Shown here: positions 1 through 11,200 of the stretch, piece after piece | Layout of the letters: every line of letters begins with the position of its first letter | Numbering within the stretch: the stretch's first letter is position 1 | Assembly: GCA_000181795.3 (NCBI GenBank) | Contig: CM012953.1 | Coordinates: 10,493,677-10,557,676, forward strand | Length of the DNA: 64,000 bases | Source: Trichinella spiralis | Taxonomy: Eukaryota > Nematoda > Enoplea > Trichinellida > Trichinellidae | Direction of reading: 5' to 3' | Translations under genes and position numbers: made by a program | The notes under the pieces: model-generated | Database searches by the model: none | What the model was told of the DNA's origin: nothing | The model's input: the letters and a program-made list of their open reading frames with translations, nothing else

Positions 1-16
1 ATATTGTTTTTTTCAG

Positions 17-3000
17 GAATCTCCTGGTCATGTTTTCCTTGTCATGGAGGTAGCTATTAATACCCAAGGAATGTGTTATTATTATTTCTTTTTAGTATTG
101 CAATGGCGGTGATTTGGCCGATTATTTACAAGCTAAAGGAACCCTAAGTGAGGAAACAATTCGATTATTTTTGAGGCAGATTGCTGCTGCTCTTAAGGCG
201 ATTAACTCACGTGGAATTGTGCATCGCGATCTCAAGCCTCAAAATATTCTTTTATGTAATCTGTCGGATCGCCCTAACCCAGAGCCAAAAGAAATTCGAC
301 TTAAAATAGGTGAGAAAAATTTTAAATTATTGGGTTTGATATTCTATTGATATCATCTGTTGTGAATTAATATATTGGCTTATCAGTTGCAAATGTGTCA
401 TAAAATGCATGTCAAATTTATTTAAATAATAATATGGCGATATAGCAGATTACTTTTTTCCATTTAATTGTTTGTGAAATACTTTTGAAATCCTTAAAAT
501 GCTGTCTTAATCGATTTGTAAATTTACTTAAATTATTTAGTATTATTCTTGTATAAAAGTGTGTCATAATATACTTTTTCTATAGAATTTCCCTATTTTG
601 TAAAAAGGAAAAAGTTGGGGGCTGTTTTTCAAATTTTCTGTTACTGACGTCATTCCACGAGTTGTTGGTCATTGACAGCTCCCATCTCAAGCTCGTGGAA
701 GCTATTCCGTAGGCAACTTTGGGAATGTTGCTGCTGACTAGTCGATATTTATTGATCGCTCTGGCGAAAGTTGATTAATACTTCTCTTGCATGTATTTCC
801 TGGCCGTATTGGCAGACGCAGATGGCATCGAAATGATGCATTGCGTCATTATTTATGTTCAGTGTCATTCTTTGAACATCCAATTTTTTCATTCACTTTA
901 AGCAAAGCACAGTTTTGTCAGAACAGCTATTTTTAAAGAATATTTGTTTATTCATTTCAGTGTTTAAATGTTCCGCTATAATAAACGGTGTATAAATATC
1001 AAATTGCAAATAAGTAAACAAATACTGCATTTGTTTAGTGTAATAACGATGGAAAATGGAAATATGACTTTTCCAGTTATTTTTTTGTATATGCTACATA
1101 ACAATAAGTACTTACAAAGGTAACATTTGCATATAGTTTGTTTATTTTATTTTTTATTTTACTGTAGTTTTGAACACTGAGTAAAAGGAACAAATTGCAT
1201 TGCTGATTTTTTTATTGCATTTTAAGATTTTTAATTACGGTAAAAGTCCATCTTAATTTTATTGCATTCGTATTTATTTTTAGCTGACTTTGGATTTGCA
1301 AGATTTTTGCAGGAAGGTGTAATGGCCGCCACGTTATGTGGATCACCCATGTATATGGTAAATAAAGATTACTGATTAAACGTTGGCATAAATTATTTTT
1401 TACAGTTGTCTGTTTATTCGATTTATTGATATAATTCATAAAAGAGTTTGATGAATTAATTGTTGATTTATGAAAAAATTGTATTTTTGCTTAATTTTTC
1501 TCTGTTTAGGCTCCAGAAGTTATAATGTCTTTACAGTATGATGCCAAAGCAGATTTGTGGTCCATTGGCACTATTGTATTTCAGTGTCTGACTGGAAAGG
1601 CACCATTTCAGGTGAGATTGTTTCTTCTCGTTTGTATTTCTGTAATATATTTTTTAAGGCGCAAACCCCACAAGCGTTGAAACAGTTTTATGAGCGCAAC
1701 AAAAATATGAAACCGAAGTATGAAGTTTTTCGAATTGCAAGACTGTTTGATTTAATTTGATTTTTTGCACTTTTAATTGGTGTAGTGAAAGCAGTTTTTA
1801 AACAGGATGTGCATTATAAAAGTACAAATTGAAATAATCTTTGATACTTCTTGAATTATTACGTAACTTTTGTTGCACCCCTTTTCATTTTGCTCTTTCA
1901 AAATGTAGCATCCCAGCAGACGCTTCTGAAACCCTTCGCGATTTGCTAACACAGCTTCTAATGCGTGCTCCGAAAGATCGTATGGAATTTGGTACGTTAA
2001 AGTGCGATCTTTTCTTAATCCATTTTTTAACTAAAGATATGTTTTTTTGTGTAGATGATTTTTTTCGACATCCATTTTTGTTGGATTTACCGCTGTCGAG
2101 CAAAGAAGGAAGCTCGACAGCTGCAGCATCACCGGCATCTAAGAAACGCACGGAACCGCTCAAAGCTTCACCAGTTACGTTTAGCAAGCGTTTGCCGTCG
2201 TCGCCGATCGTTGACAATCTTCGGCCAGCAAGGGAGCGAACTGCAAGCAAGGAGACGACCGAAACACCGAGACGTCGCCATCCGAGTGGTTCAACAATGC
2301 AGAGGCCTCAGATAGCTACTTTACCTTTGGAAATGACTGAGAATGAGAATGGCTATGTGATAGTGCACAGGGTTACGGAATCGCCACGCCGTCCGGTTGC
2401 ATCGAAAGTGAATAACATCAGCGGTGCCATCAGGTGGAGATATATTTATTGTAATTGACGTATTTGTATGATTTTTCATTTATTCCATTCGTTCATTCAT
2501 TCTCTCATTGGTTAGATTATGATCCACTGATTTATTGGATTATTTAATTGCGTAATACATAGGCTTCCGGCATCGAAGGCGGGTTCGAAAATACAAGCTC
2601 CATCAATGCCAAAGCAGACTGGTCAGCCGGCCATTCGACCGGTCAGTTTTCCGGCAGCTTTGGAAAAGACCCCATCGCATGTAGGCTCGGCACGGCCTCC
2701 TCCAGAGCCAGTGCCTGTTCCAACACAGAAAGCGAATTACGTACAAATGGAAGCTAGACGAATGGAACGTGAGAACAGCATGACAACTAGGCGTGCCAGT
2801 GGCGCATTATCAACGCATGCAGTGAGATTATATTTACTTTTTAATAAATTATTGTTTATTTACACACACACACACATACACATTTATATGTTTATTTATT
2901 TTTTAAAATTTTGTTAAATTATTTTAGTCTCCAACCACTGCGAATAGGAAACCAGCACCGAACACGCCAACGAAGCTTGGTCAAGAGAATAAGAAACAAC

Positions 3001-5072
3001 CAGCTGTGAATATCATTCCGAGCATAGTGGAGTTAGATCCTCCAAAGAGTAAGAAAATTAACTATGTCTTAAGAAAACGAAAATTACAGTTTATTAATAC
3101 ATATATTTTCTTAACTCAGCGGTCTTTCACGTTGATAAGTCTCGTGTCACCGCTGCGGCCGATTTGACTGTTACTTTTGCTGCCCCTTCTGAAAAGCTCA
3201 AAAAGCCAGTCGATTCGCAAACTACTGGTAAATAAGTTGATTCATATTTTTCAGCACATTTTTTCTCGTTTTAATATGTAATATTCATTTGACATGCTAT
3301 TCATATAAATGTTGTTTAGGTGGAGAGGTGAAGCCAAAGTTGTCGAATGAAAATGAGCCTGCGAAAGCGGAAACCAAGCCAAAACTCAATGAACTGCCAC
3401 TGATTGAATCTGAAGATGAATCTTCAGATGAGGAGATGAAGCCACTGAATTTACCATTTGCCCGTTCTTCTCATCTAAGCACTTGCGAAGGTTGATATAT
3501 TGGTTTTTTTAAGTTGAAAATCAATGTATAATTTGGAAATTTAGACCCAGAGAACAGCAACCAGGTGATTGAAAGTTTTGTTGGAAACAGTGTCGAGAAG
3601 AATCGTCTTATCAACAATAAAGAAGTCGAAATGAATAACGTGGGTAAGATAATAATAATAATAATAATATATCTTCAAATTTTCTGCAGCAGAAAATGCA
3701 AAGCTTTTTTTGATTAAAATTTATGTTGTTTTTATTTTTTTAGGTCCAAATGACAAAGTTTGGGGTTTGGAAGAAGCATTTCCGCATCTTCAGCGGAGTA
3801 GATTAATAATAAATTTGTTATTTATGTTCGAGTTGAGTAATTTTGATTTTGTAGTGCCAGTATCTCCTCGCTCTCCAAGTTCACTGAATCCTTTTGCGCT
3901 TAATGGTGAAAAGCAGCTTGAACCTCGGACACATTCATTTCGCATGACAGCAGCACCTCCGGATTTGAAACCAGAGATTCTCTTAGAAGTAAAGGGATAA
4001 TTTGATTGCATATTTTAATCTTTATTTTGTTTTCTCTTCTTCAGAGAGGTCATAATGAAATTTTGGCAAAACTTGAATTTGTATTGCAAGTTGTTCAAAG
4101 TCTGATGCGACTAGCCCAGCTACGTGCTAGTCCTTTGTCCGTAATGCTTTGCTCTCGAAGGGTAAAAGATGATTATTTAATTTTAGTTGAAATTTTTTAC
4201 ACGGGCACTTTTTGTTTCTTTAGTTTACTGAAATGGATGAAGTTGGCAATTTCAACCATTCTTATAGACAAGCAGAACAGTTGGTCATTTACGTGCGCGC
4301 TTTGCACATGATATCTTCGTCGTTGCAGCTTGCACAACAAGAAATTGATGCTCACAGACTTTGCATCTCAGTATCTGTTAAACGAGGTGAATAAATTTTG
4401 CTTTTTTGCAAATTGAAATTTACATTGCTGCATTTATTGTATATATGTTCTTTGTGAAATGCATTATTTGTAATTTCATCATTTTTATAGTGTTGAACGA
4501 TCTCAATGAATGCTTTCACACATGCTTGTTGCGATCGCAGGAATTGGTGACGCTTGGTTTGCCTGGTTCAGACGAAGCGAACAGTATAAGCGCCGAACGT
4601 CTGATGTACAATTATGCTTTGGAATTGTGTCAGTCGGCAGCGTTGGATGAACTGTTCGGAAATCCACAAGCGGTACTTCATATTATAACTTATACTTTAT
4701 TTTTCCTTTTAAATATTGATATATACACACATAATATTTTATAATAATTTTAATACATTTGGCATATGTTTTTATTTTCTCTGGAATAGGATGCGTGATT
4801 ACGATTGAATATATTATTGTTTTCAGTTGCTTCAGTGTTCGCATCGTTACCAAACAGCCTTTATTTTATTACATACGCTTGCCCAACAAGCAACCGATGA
4901 AGAAGATCGTAATATATTGCACAAATGTTCGTTATTGCATTTCTTTTACAAATAATATAAATGAAATTTACATGTTAACTTTTATTATTATTTAGATAAA
5001 GATGCCGTGGAAAAGCGGCTGCGAATTCTCGAAAAACGAGGCTTGGTTTGCGTCGAAGATCCTATCGATTGA
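17..5072 (+). CDS. unc-51: ULK1/2-type serine/threonine kinase (UNC-51/ATG1 homologue), 5' end missing
   Basis: Autophagy-initiating protein kinase; in worms UNC-51 also acts in axon growth. Nineteen exons can be joined in phase: 17-49, 96-309, 1284-1357, 1510-1611, 1659-1717, 1909-1991, 2055-2433, 2563-2821, 2928-3048, 3120-3227, 3320-3490, 3545-3643, 3744-3797, 3855-3988, 4045-4161, 4224-4386, 4491-4672, 4827-4926 and 4996-5072, giving 842 residues. Visible kinase motifs are [14 protein letters not shown] (hinge), [11 protein letters not shown] (catalytic loop), ADFGFAR and GSPMYMAPEV (activation segment). A low-complexity Ser/Pro/Lys-rich linker follows, then the conserved ULK C-terminal domain (exons from about 4045), which in the family binds ATG13. 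The N-lobe lies before the window. Introns are as short as 46 bp (50-95). CCZ1 starts 453 bp downstream on the same strand. The activation loop resembles ULK1/2 rather than ULK3. Family identity is certain; exact linker splicing is inferred. Confidence 0.93.
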
Positions 5073-5525
5073 ATGAGAATAGTGAATTTTGGTTTGCTGG
5101 ATTTCAATCGTATTTTATACCCTCTGCAACAATCAAAATATATTATCCAGTGTCAAAAAAAATTTTCCAAACATTAATTCTTATATATATTATTTTTATG
5201 TCATTTTATTTTTCGTAATTCTGTGCAATTATTATTTTGTTTGCAAACCCTGCGCCAAGGCTGCTGCTCTGTTGTGTAAGCTACCTGGCTTCATTTTTTT
5301 ACATTTAATTTTATCCGTTTGTTCGTTTTCTGTTTTACATGCAAACCTGTAAACAGTAAACAGTTCACTTCGAAGAAAGTGGATTTCATTTTGTATGCCA
5401 TTTTTTTAATTATCGGTGATGCCCGATGAAATTTTTAAATAATATTGATGTCAGTTATTGTTTTATGATTGTGGTGCAGCTGCTGTTACAGGTAGATATA
5501 GAAATAAGAAGAAAAGTGGTGTGCG
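5073..5525. other. intergenic spacer between ULK and CCZ1
   Basis: This 453-bp AT-rich spacer holds no recognisable gene. It would carry the ULK 3' UTR and the 5' UTR of the next gene. If the genes are co-transcribed, a trans-splice acceptor should lie shortly before the ATG at 5526. No strong TATA box is evident. Confidence 0.5.
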
Positions 5526-7186
5526 ATGGTGAACGCGAAGCTGATTGATTGTCTGAGTTCGTTGTACGTGTTTAATCCAGACTATTGCCAACGTGACGGA
5601 GATGAACCGAAGAAGGTGCTGTTTTATTATCCCAAAGAGAAGTCACTGGACGCACAGGTGCAGGATGTGGGCTTTGCCGAGGCGTCGGTGCGGTTCTCAG
5701 ACACGTTCGGCGGTCAGCAGGCGCCGGACATGTACGAATGGTCGAGTGGTAGATTTGTCAGCGTCTGTCGTCGACCGGAACCACGGTTCTACATTGGGGC
5801 GACGTTCGCTCGTCAACAAGCAACCAGTGTTGGCTATCCACTACGAGCTGATGTGATCGGCGAAGTCCTCGCTCGTGCTTATCATTTGTTCAGGTTGTTT
5901 TTCGGGGGCTTGCAGCAGTTGGTCGACAAAGCCGGCTTGGAATCAACCAAGCAACGTTTGGGTAATGTTTTTTTGTGTTGAATAAATTTTAAGCTAGAAT
6001 AAGAGCTGTTTGTATGCATGTAGTTTGTGTACAACATTTGAATGTATATTTTATTTTTGTAGAATTCTTTTTCAATCGTTATATAAGTTCTTCAAAACTT
6101 TCCTGCACGCTGATTCCGGATTTGATAGACGGGATGCGTTATTTGCGTATAGATAGGCAGTCGGTTTTTAAATTGATTACTCTGGTCGACGAAGCGGTCG
6201 AGATGTTTCCATTTATTCACTGGAACATGCTTCTTTACAATGACTGCTTGTTGCATAATTCGATTCCAACAGCTAGCGTGACCACATTTTACCGTTACAT
6301 CACCACAATGTTGATACCTTTGACGGCCCGAAGTGAGCTTCGACCGGAAGTACTGTTCTCTGGGAAGGGGTGTTCAATATTGGATGATGAACAACAACAG
6401 AAGCAGCCGGAGCAGCAGCAAAGGTATGGTCATTTTTTTTCCACATCCGAAGGTCAGAGTTTAACCGACGGTCAGTTGGCGGCTCGTCGTCTACCGACTG
6501 TTCATCTTCGCATCGAATGCAACAAGCCGGAAAGAGAGTACGGTTTGGCGGTTTACCGTTTGCTGAACTTCACCTGGGCAATGGTGGTACCGAAATGTGG
6601 CGATGACGATAGGGGACAGGCCGAAGTGGGCCACTTGTTTGCGGAATTCGACCGCCGTTTCGGGCCGTCCATCGACTCTTTGGTCTGCAAGCTGACCGAC
6701 GCCTACGACGCTGAACAGCAGTGGCCGTCGAGCACGGTGCCCAGCGGCGGGGGCGGGGGCGGAGCCGGGGGCGTGGCAACCGTTGCCGAAGGCGCCGCCA
6801 AGAACCTGCTGTCGTTCGGCTCGACGCCCGAACCGTTCTGCTGTTATTACATTTACCACGACGCGACCACGAGCGAGATGCGCAGCCGTTTGCCGACCGC
6901 CAGTTCGAATTGCGGTACGTCGCCGTCGGTTCCCAGCTCAGCCACGCCCGGCGCCGAAGTCTGGACCGCACTCTGCGATCTGGGCGCTCAGCTCGCCGCC
7001 ACCGGCTCTTACTTTGTCGATCTGGTCGCCAAAACCGATTCCGACTGGTGGGTAGCTGCCAAGAAGAGTGGACATCGACGCCTGTACCTCACTTTGTACG
7101 CCAAGAATGCATCCCTGACCGACGTGGGCGAAGAACTGCGTCGACTCTGCGCTAGTCACTTTGATGGCGACTTTTTGAACGAATAA
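5526..7186 (+). CDS. ccz1: CCZ1 homologue (MON1-CCZ1 Rab7 GEF subunit)
   Basis: CCZ1 pairs with MON1 to activate Rab7 on late endosomes and autophagosomes. Two exons, 5526-5961 and 6063-7186, join in phase for 519 residues, close to usual metazoan length. The N-terminal longin region reads LYVFNPDYC...LFYYPKEK, the family start block. Later blocks include HWNMLLYNDCLLHNSIP and TTFYRYITTMLIP. The C-terminal block has DSDWWVAAKKSGHRRLYL and ends in LRRLCASHFDGDFLNE, like the vertebrate protein. Unusual features are a Gln-rich stretch near 6390-6420 and a Gly-rich insertion near 6746-6775, where GC content is much higher than in neighbouring DNA. The ATG at 5526 is chosen because the family N-terminal block follows directly. 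ULK lies upstream and VPS37 235 bp downstream on the same strand. Confidence 0.92.
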
Positions 7187-7420
7187 AAAAATAGCCAGCT
7201 TGTATCACTTCCAGTTTTTGCTTCTTCGTTTCAGATTTACACTTATTGTTTGTTGGCTTATTCTGTTTTGAGTGTAATAAAATGTACGTCTTCCCGTGTT
7301 TTGTAACTCTCTGTTGTATAGGATTTTATTTCCCATTCAAACTGTGTACATTATTGTTTTTTATTTTAATTTGATTTAATTTTTGACTTTGGTTGATTTG
7401 TTGATTGGTTAGGCAGAAAA

Positions 7421-8166
7421 ATGGAATCTGATTATTCGACATTCATGGACTCGGCGATGGCGATGGGTTGGTCTCGCATCTCGAATATGCCTTTGAACGA
7501 ACTGAACGCTTGGATTGAGGATCCGTCCCAGATGGACGCATTTATCCAAGAATTACCTCAGGTAACAAAGCAGTGCTTTTTTGTTGATAAGAAGATTTGG
7601 AATGATTGAGAAAATTTTTTCTCACAGGTGAAAACACTGCTTTCGGAAAAGGAAATGCTAATTGCTCAAAATAGAAATGCGGCAGAGTTCAATTTGAATT
7701 TGGGAAATCCAAGCCTGGCAGATGCCAAGGAATCCGTTTTGAAAGCGTACGAAGAAGCGAAAAAGTGGAAATTGCAATTTGAAGAGAAACTCGCCTCTCT
7801 GAGTAAGTGGATATTTTTCATCTTGTTGTTGGAAAATTATTCTAAGCTTGCCAGATTCAGCGGCTGAACAGCGTTCCCTGGAAACTACCCATGCTTTGTT
7901 ACAAGCTGCCGCAGCAGAAGCTGAAGATGAGAGTGATGTGTGTTGTTTTTTAATTTGTTTTTCTTTAAAATATTTTTTCACTTTTACTTTGTTTTCTTCA
8001 GCGTATTGCGCAAGAATTACTGAACGGTAATATTAGTGCTAATGATTTTGTTGAAGCATACCGACCAAAAAGGGTGTTGGCTCATATGCGGAAAATTAAA
8101 TGTGAAAAGCTTGCCGAACTACTGGCAACGTCGGACATGGTGCAGCATCACAGGAGCAATCCCTGA
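7421..8166 (+). CDS. vps37: VPS37 homologue (ESCRT-I subunit, Mod(r) domain)
   Basis: VPS37 is the coiled-coil subunit of ESCRT-I, which sorts ubiquitinated cargo into multivesicular bodies. Four exons, 7421-7561, 7628-7802, 7855-7937 and 8002-8166, join in phase to 187 residues. Every junction has GT-AG ends. The Mod(r) domain is seen in LNAWIEDPSQMDAFIQELPQ followed by VKTLLSEKEMLIAQNRNAA, matching the family pattern of a 'len..p..l..f...lpqv' block before a long helix. The C-terminal part contains the conserved arginine-lysine block AYRPKRVLAHMRKIKCEKL. The gene begins 235 bp after CCZ1 and its stop is 130 bp before the next possible ATG. Which vertebrate paralogue (A-D) it matches cannot be said by eye. 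Confidence 0.88.
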
Positions 8167-8295
8167 TTTGCTTCTCAAAAAGAAAATTTGCATTTTTTTC
8201 ATCAGTTTTAACTAAAACTAACTCCACGCCTGTTCGTTTTATCACAGTGCAGTTAGTTAGTTGTAATTCTGTGGAGCGTCATTTCACTTATCATT

Positions 8296-11200
8296 ATGGC
8301 TCTAATTATTGGTCAGTTTTTTGTTTCTCATTCACACGAATTCTACTATGAAATGTAAATGATATGATTAAAAAACAGTATGATTTTTAATAAAACTATT
8401 TATTTTTACTATTTTTCTCCATTTCAGCAGTTTTGTTAACTCGTTAGCTCTAGCTTGCAATAATTTGTAAATTGTTTTTTTGCATATATACTGTTGATAA
8501 TGATGCTGAAGAATGAACGTACGGGTACCGTCTGTTCAGTATCTTGAAGATGTTTGATTTGATTTTTTATTTCATTTAATTTAAATTTAAAATTATTTTT
8601 CTTCATTTCAATTTTCGTTCAACGACCTCAGAGTGTGCATATATATCATCTGGACATTCCAATACCCCATGGTGATGGCTTTGCAATTCATCATTGCTTT
8701 GGACAGCCCTGCTCTGGCAAGTCAGCCAATAGCCAAGTTAGCCACTTGGATCGTTGATCTCGTCGGTATTGAATTTTTTCCAGTCACAAGGGACGAAGTT
8801 GATTTCACAAATTTCACCCAAACGTCACCAGCTGAAACAAAACGGTGAAACTGTTTTCTGACATCAACTTAGACTAGCTAGCTAGCGACGATTTCAAGTC
8901 AACGCACATTTAGTTTAAGAACAATTTTAAAAAACTGATTAGAAGAATTGCTAGTTTACCACAAAAAATATTCAAATTCGATCTACTTCTTCTGCTAATA
9001 GCATTTGGTCGATCAAATAAGATCGTGGGAAATTAATAATTTGCAAAATCTGATGACGTTGTTACCTTTATAAACCATCAAATCAAGCAAAGATGATGTT
9101 GAGCATTTCGCTTTCAATTTTCCGCAGTGCTGTGTTTTAAACTGCGTCACAGCAACAATATGTATAATCAAATATAAGTGAACTTTCCAATTTGATGAGT
9201 AACGGATCAACACAAGCATTGACATTCAGGCTATTTAAAACATGACAATCAATTACAATTAATTCATTTCAAAATTTTTTATAACTTGAAACATATTTTA
9301 TATAAAAAACTTAAACTTCTTTATAAAAATGTATCTGTATCTAACAAAAAATTTCATTCAATTTAACAACAGTATTTCTTTTTTATCTTTCACCTGAATA
9401 CCTGCACATATAAATAAACATATATATTTATTTAATACTTATTTTCCTTCATCAGTTTATTAAAAATCATGTATCAGAAAAAAAGATGCTACAAATTTTG
9501 TTTTACATTTTTAATATTTAATCACACAGCCTTGTGTTAAAGAACATTTATCACAGAAGTCAATATCATCATAAATTCAATTGAAAAACTGCATGCAGTC
9601 AATGGGGTTAATAATCACTTCGAACATTTGATTTATTTGATCGAATAAAATCAATCCGTATTAAAATTCAAACACTGAATTTTCAAAATTATCTCATCCA
9701 CCTTCTACATTTACTTTTACTCCGTGTCTGTAAAAGATAAACTAAAACAAAGAAGCATAATAAATCTTCTTTTTGTTATCAAAAGTATTTCTAATTTCAA
9801 TGAGAATGATGTTGGTAAAAAATTTAGATTTGATAAAACGTGCCTCTGATATTTTCCGCTAAAGGCGTCTCAGATAGATGTTTCAGTCACAAAGCAAATG
9901 TCTACGATCATACCACGTTGAAAGCACCGCATCCCGCCCGATCGGCGAAGTTAAGCAACGTTGGGCTGACGTCAGTACCAGAATCAGAGACGGTCTGGGA
10001 ACACGCAGTGTCGTAGACATTTTTCCATCAACTGCTATGCCAATGAATTTATTTTCCAATGAATAATATTTAATAAATCACAATAACAATCGTCTATGAA
10101 ATTGAACATTGGCTGAAACGTGCTTCTCATTGATCAGAAAGTTGATTTATCCAAAAATTCTGAGCATCAACTGAAATGTTTCGATGAATATAAACTTTCT
10201 CCTCCACTACATTTTTCATACAGCTTGATTATCATACAATAATTTTCGTATTCAAACAATTGAAAAGCACTTCCAGTAAATTTGGACAAAATGTAAAATT
10301 AGTAGTTCATAATTTTAGCTGTTTGTTTGTTTGTTCCGTTTGAAGCGCCAACATTGTACAATTGAAATTGGCAACAGTACTGGATTTATGCATATACGAT
10401 GGATAATTTATCACTTGTTCAGTGTAATAAATTGATATTTCATGCTGTTGAATGTGAAATGGTGCTCGGCTCGTGTTCGACGTTCAAAGTAATCGCTTTG
10501 TTGGGATTTATTTGGCTGGAGTTGTTTTGGCAATGAAGTGACCAAATAGAAATTGATAACATAAAAAGTTCTACCAGGCCAATTGTAAAAAATGTGCCAA
10601 AACTGCACCGATGATATTGGAAATGGTATTTACGGCCACTGTGGTCTTAAAAGGATTGTTGATTCATTTAGCAAATGTCTACGATCATACCACGTTGAAA
10701 GCACCGCATCCCGCCCGATCTGCGAAGTTAAGCAACGTTGGGCTGACGTCAGTACCAGAATCGGAGACGGTCTGGGAACACGCAGTGTCGTAGACATTTT
10801 TCCATCAACTGCTATGCCAATGAATTTATTTTCCAATGAATAATATTTAATAAATCACAATAACAATCGTCTATGAAATTGAACATTGGCTGAAACGTGC
10901 TTCTCATTGATCAGAAAGTTGATTTATCCAAAAATTCTGAGCATCAACTGAAATGTTTCGATGAATATAAACTTTCTCCTCCACTACATTTTTCATACAG
11001 CTTGATTATCATACAATAATTTTCGTATTCAAACAATTGAAAAGCACTTCCAGTAAATTTGGACAAAATGTAAAATTAGTAGTTCATAATTTTAGCTGTT
11101 TGTTTGTTTGTTCCGTTTGAAGCGCCAACATTGTACAATTGAAATTGGCAACAGTACTGGATTTATGCATATACGATGGATAATTTATCACTTGTTCAGT

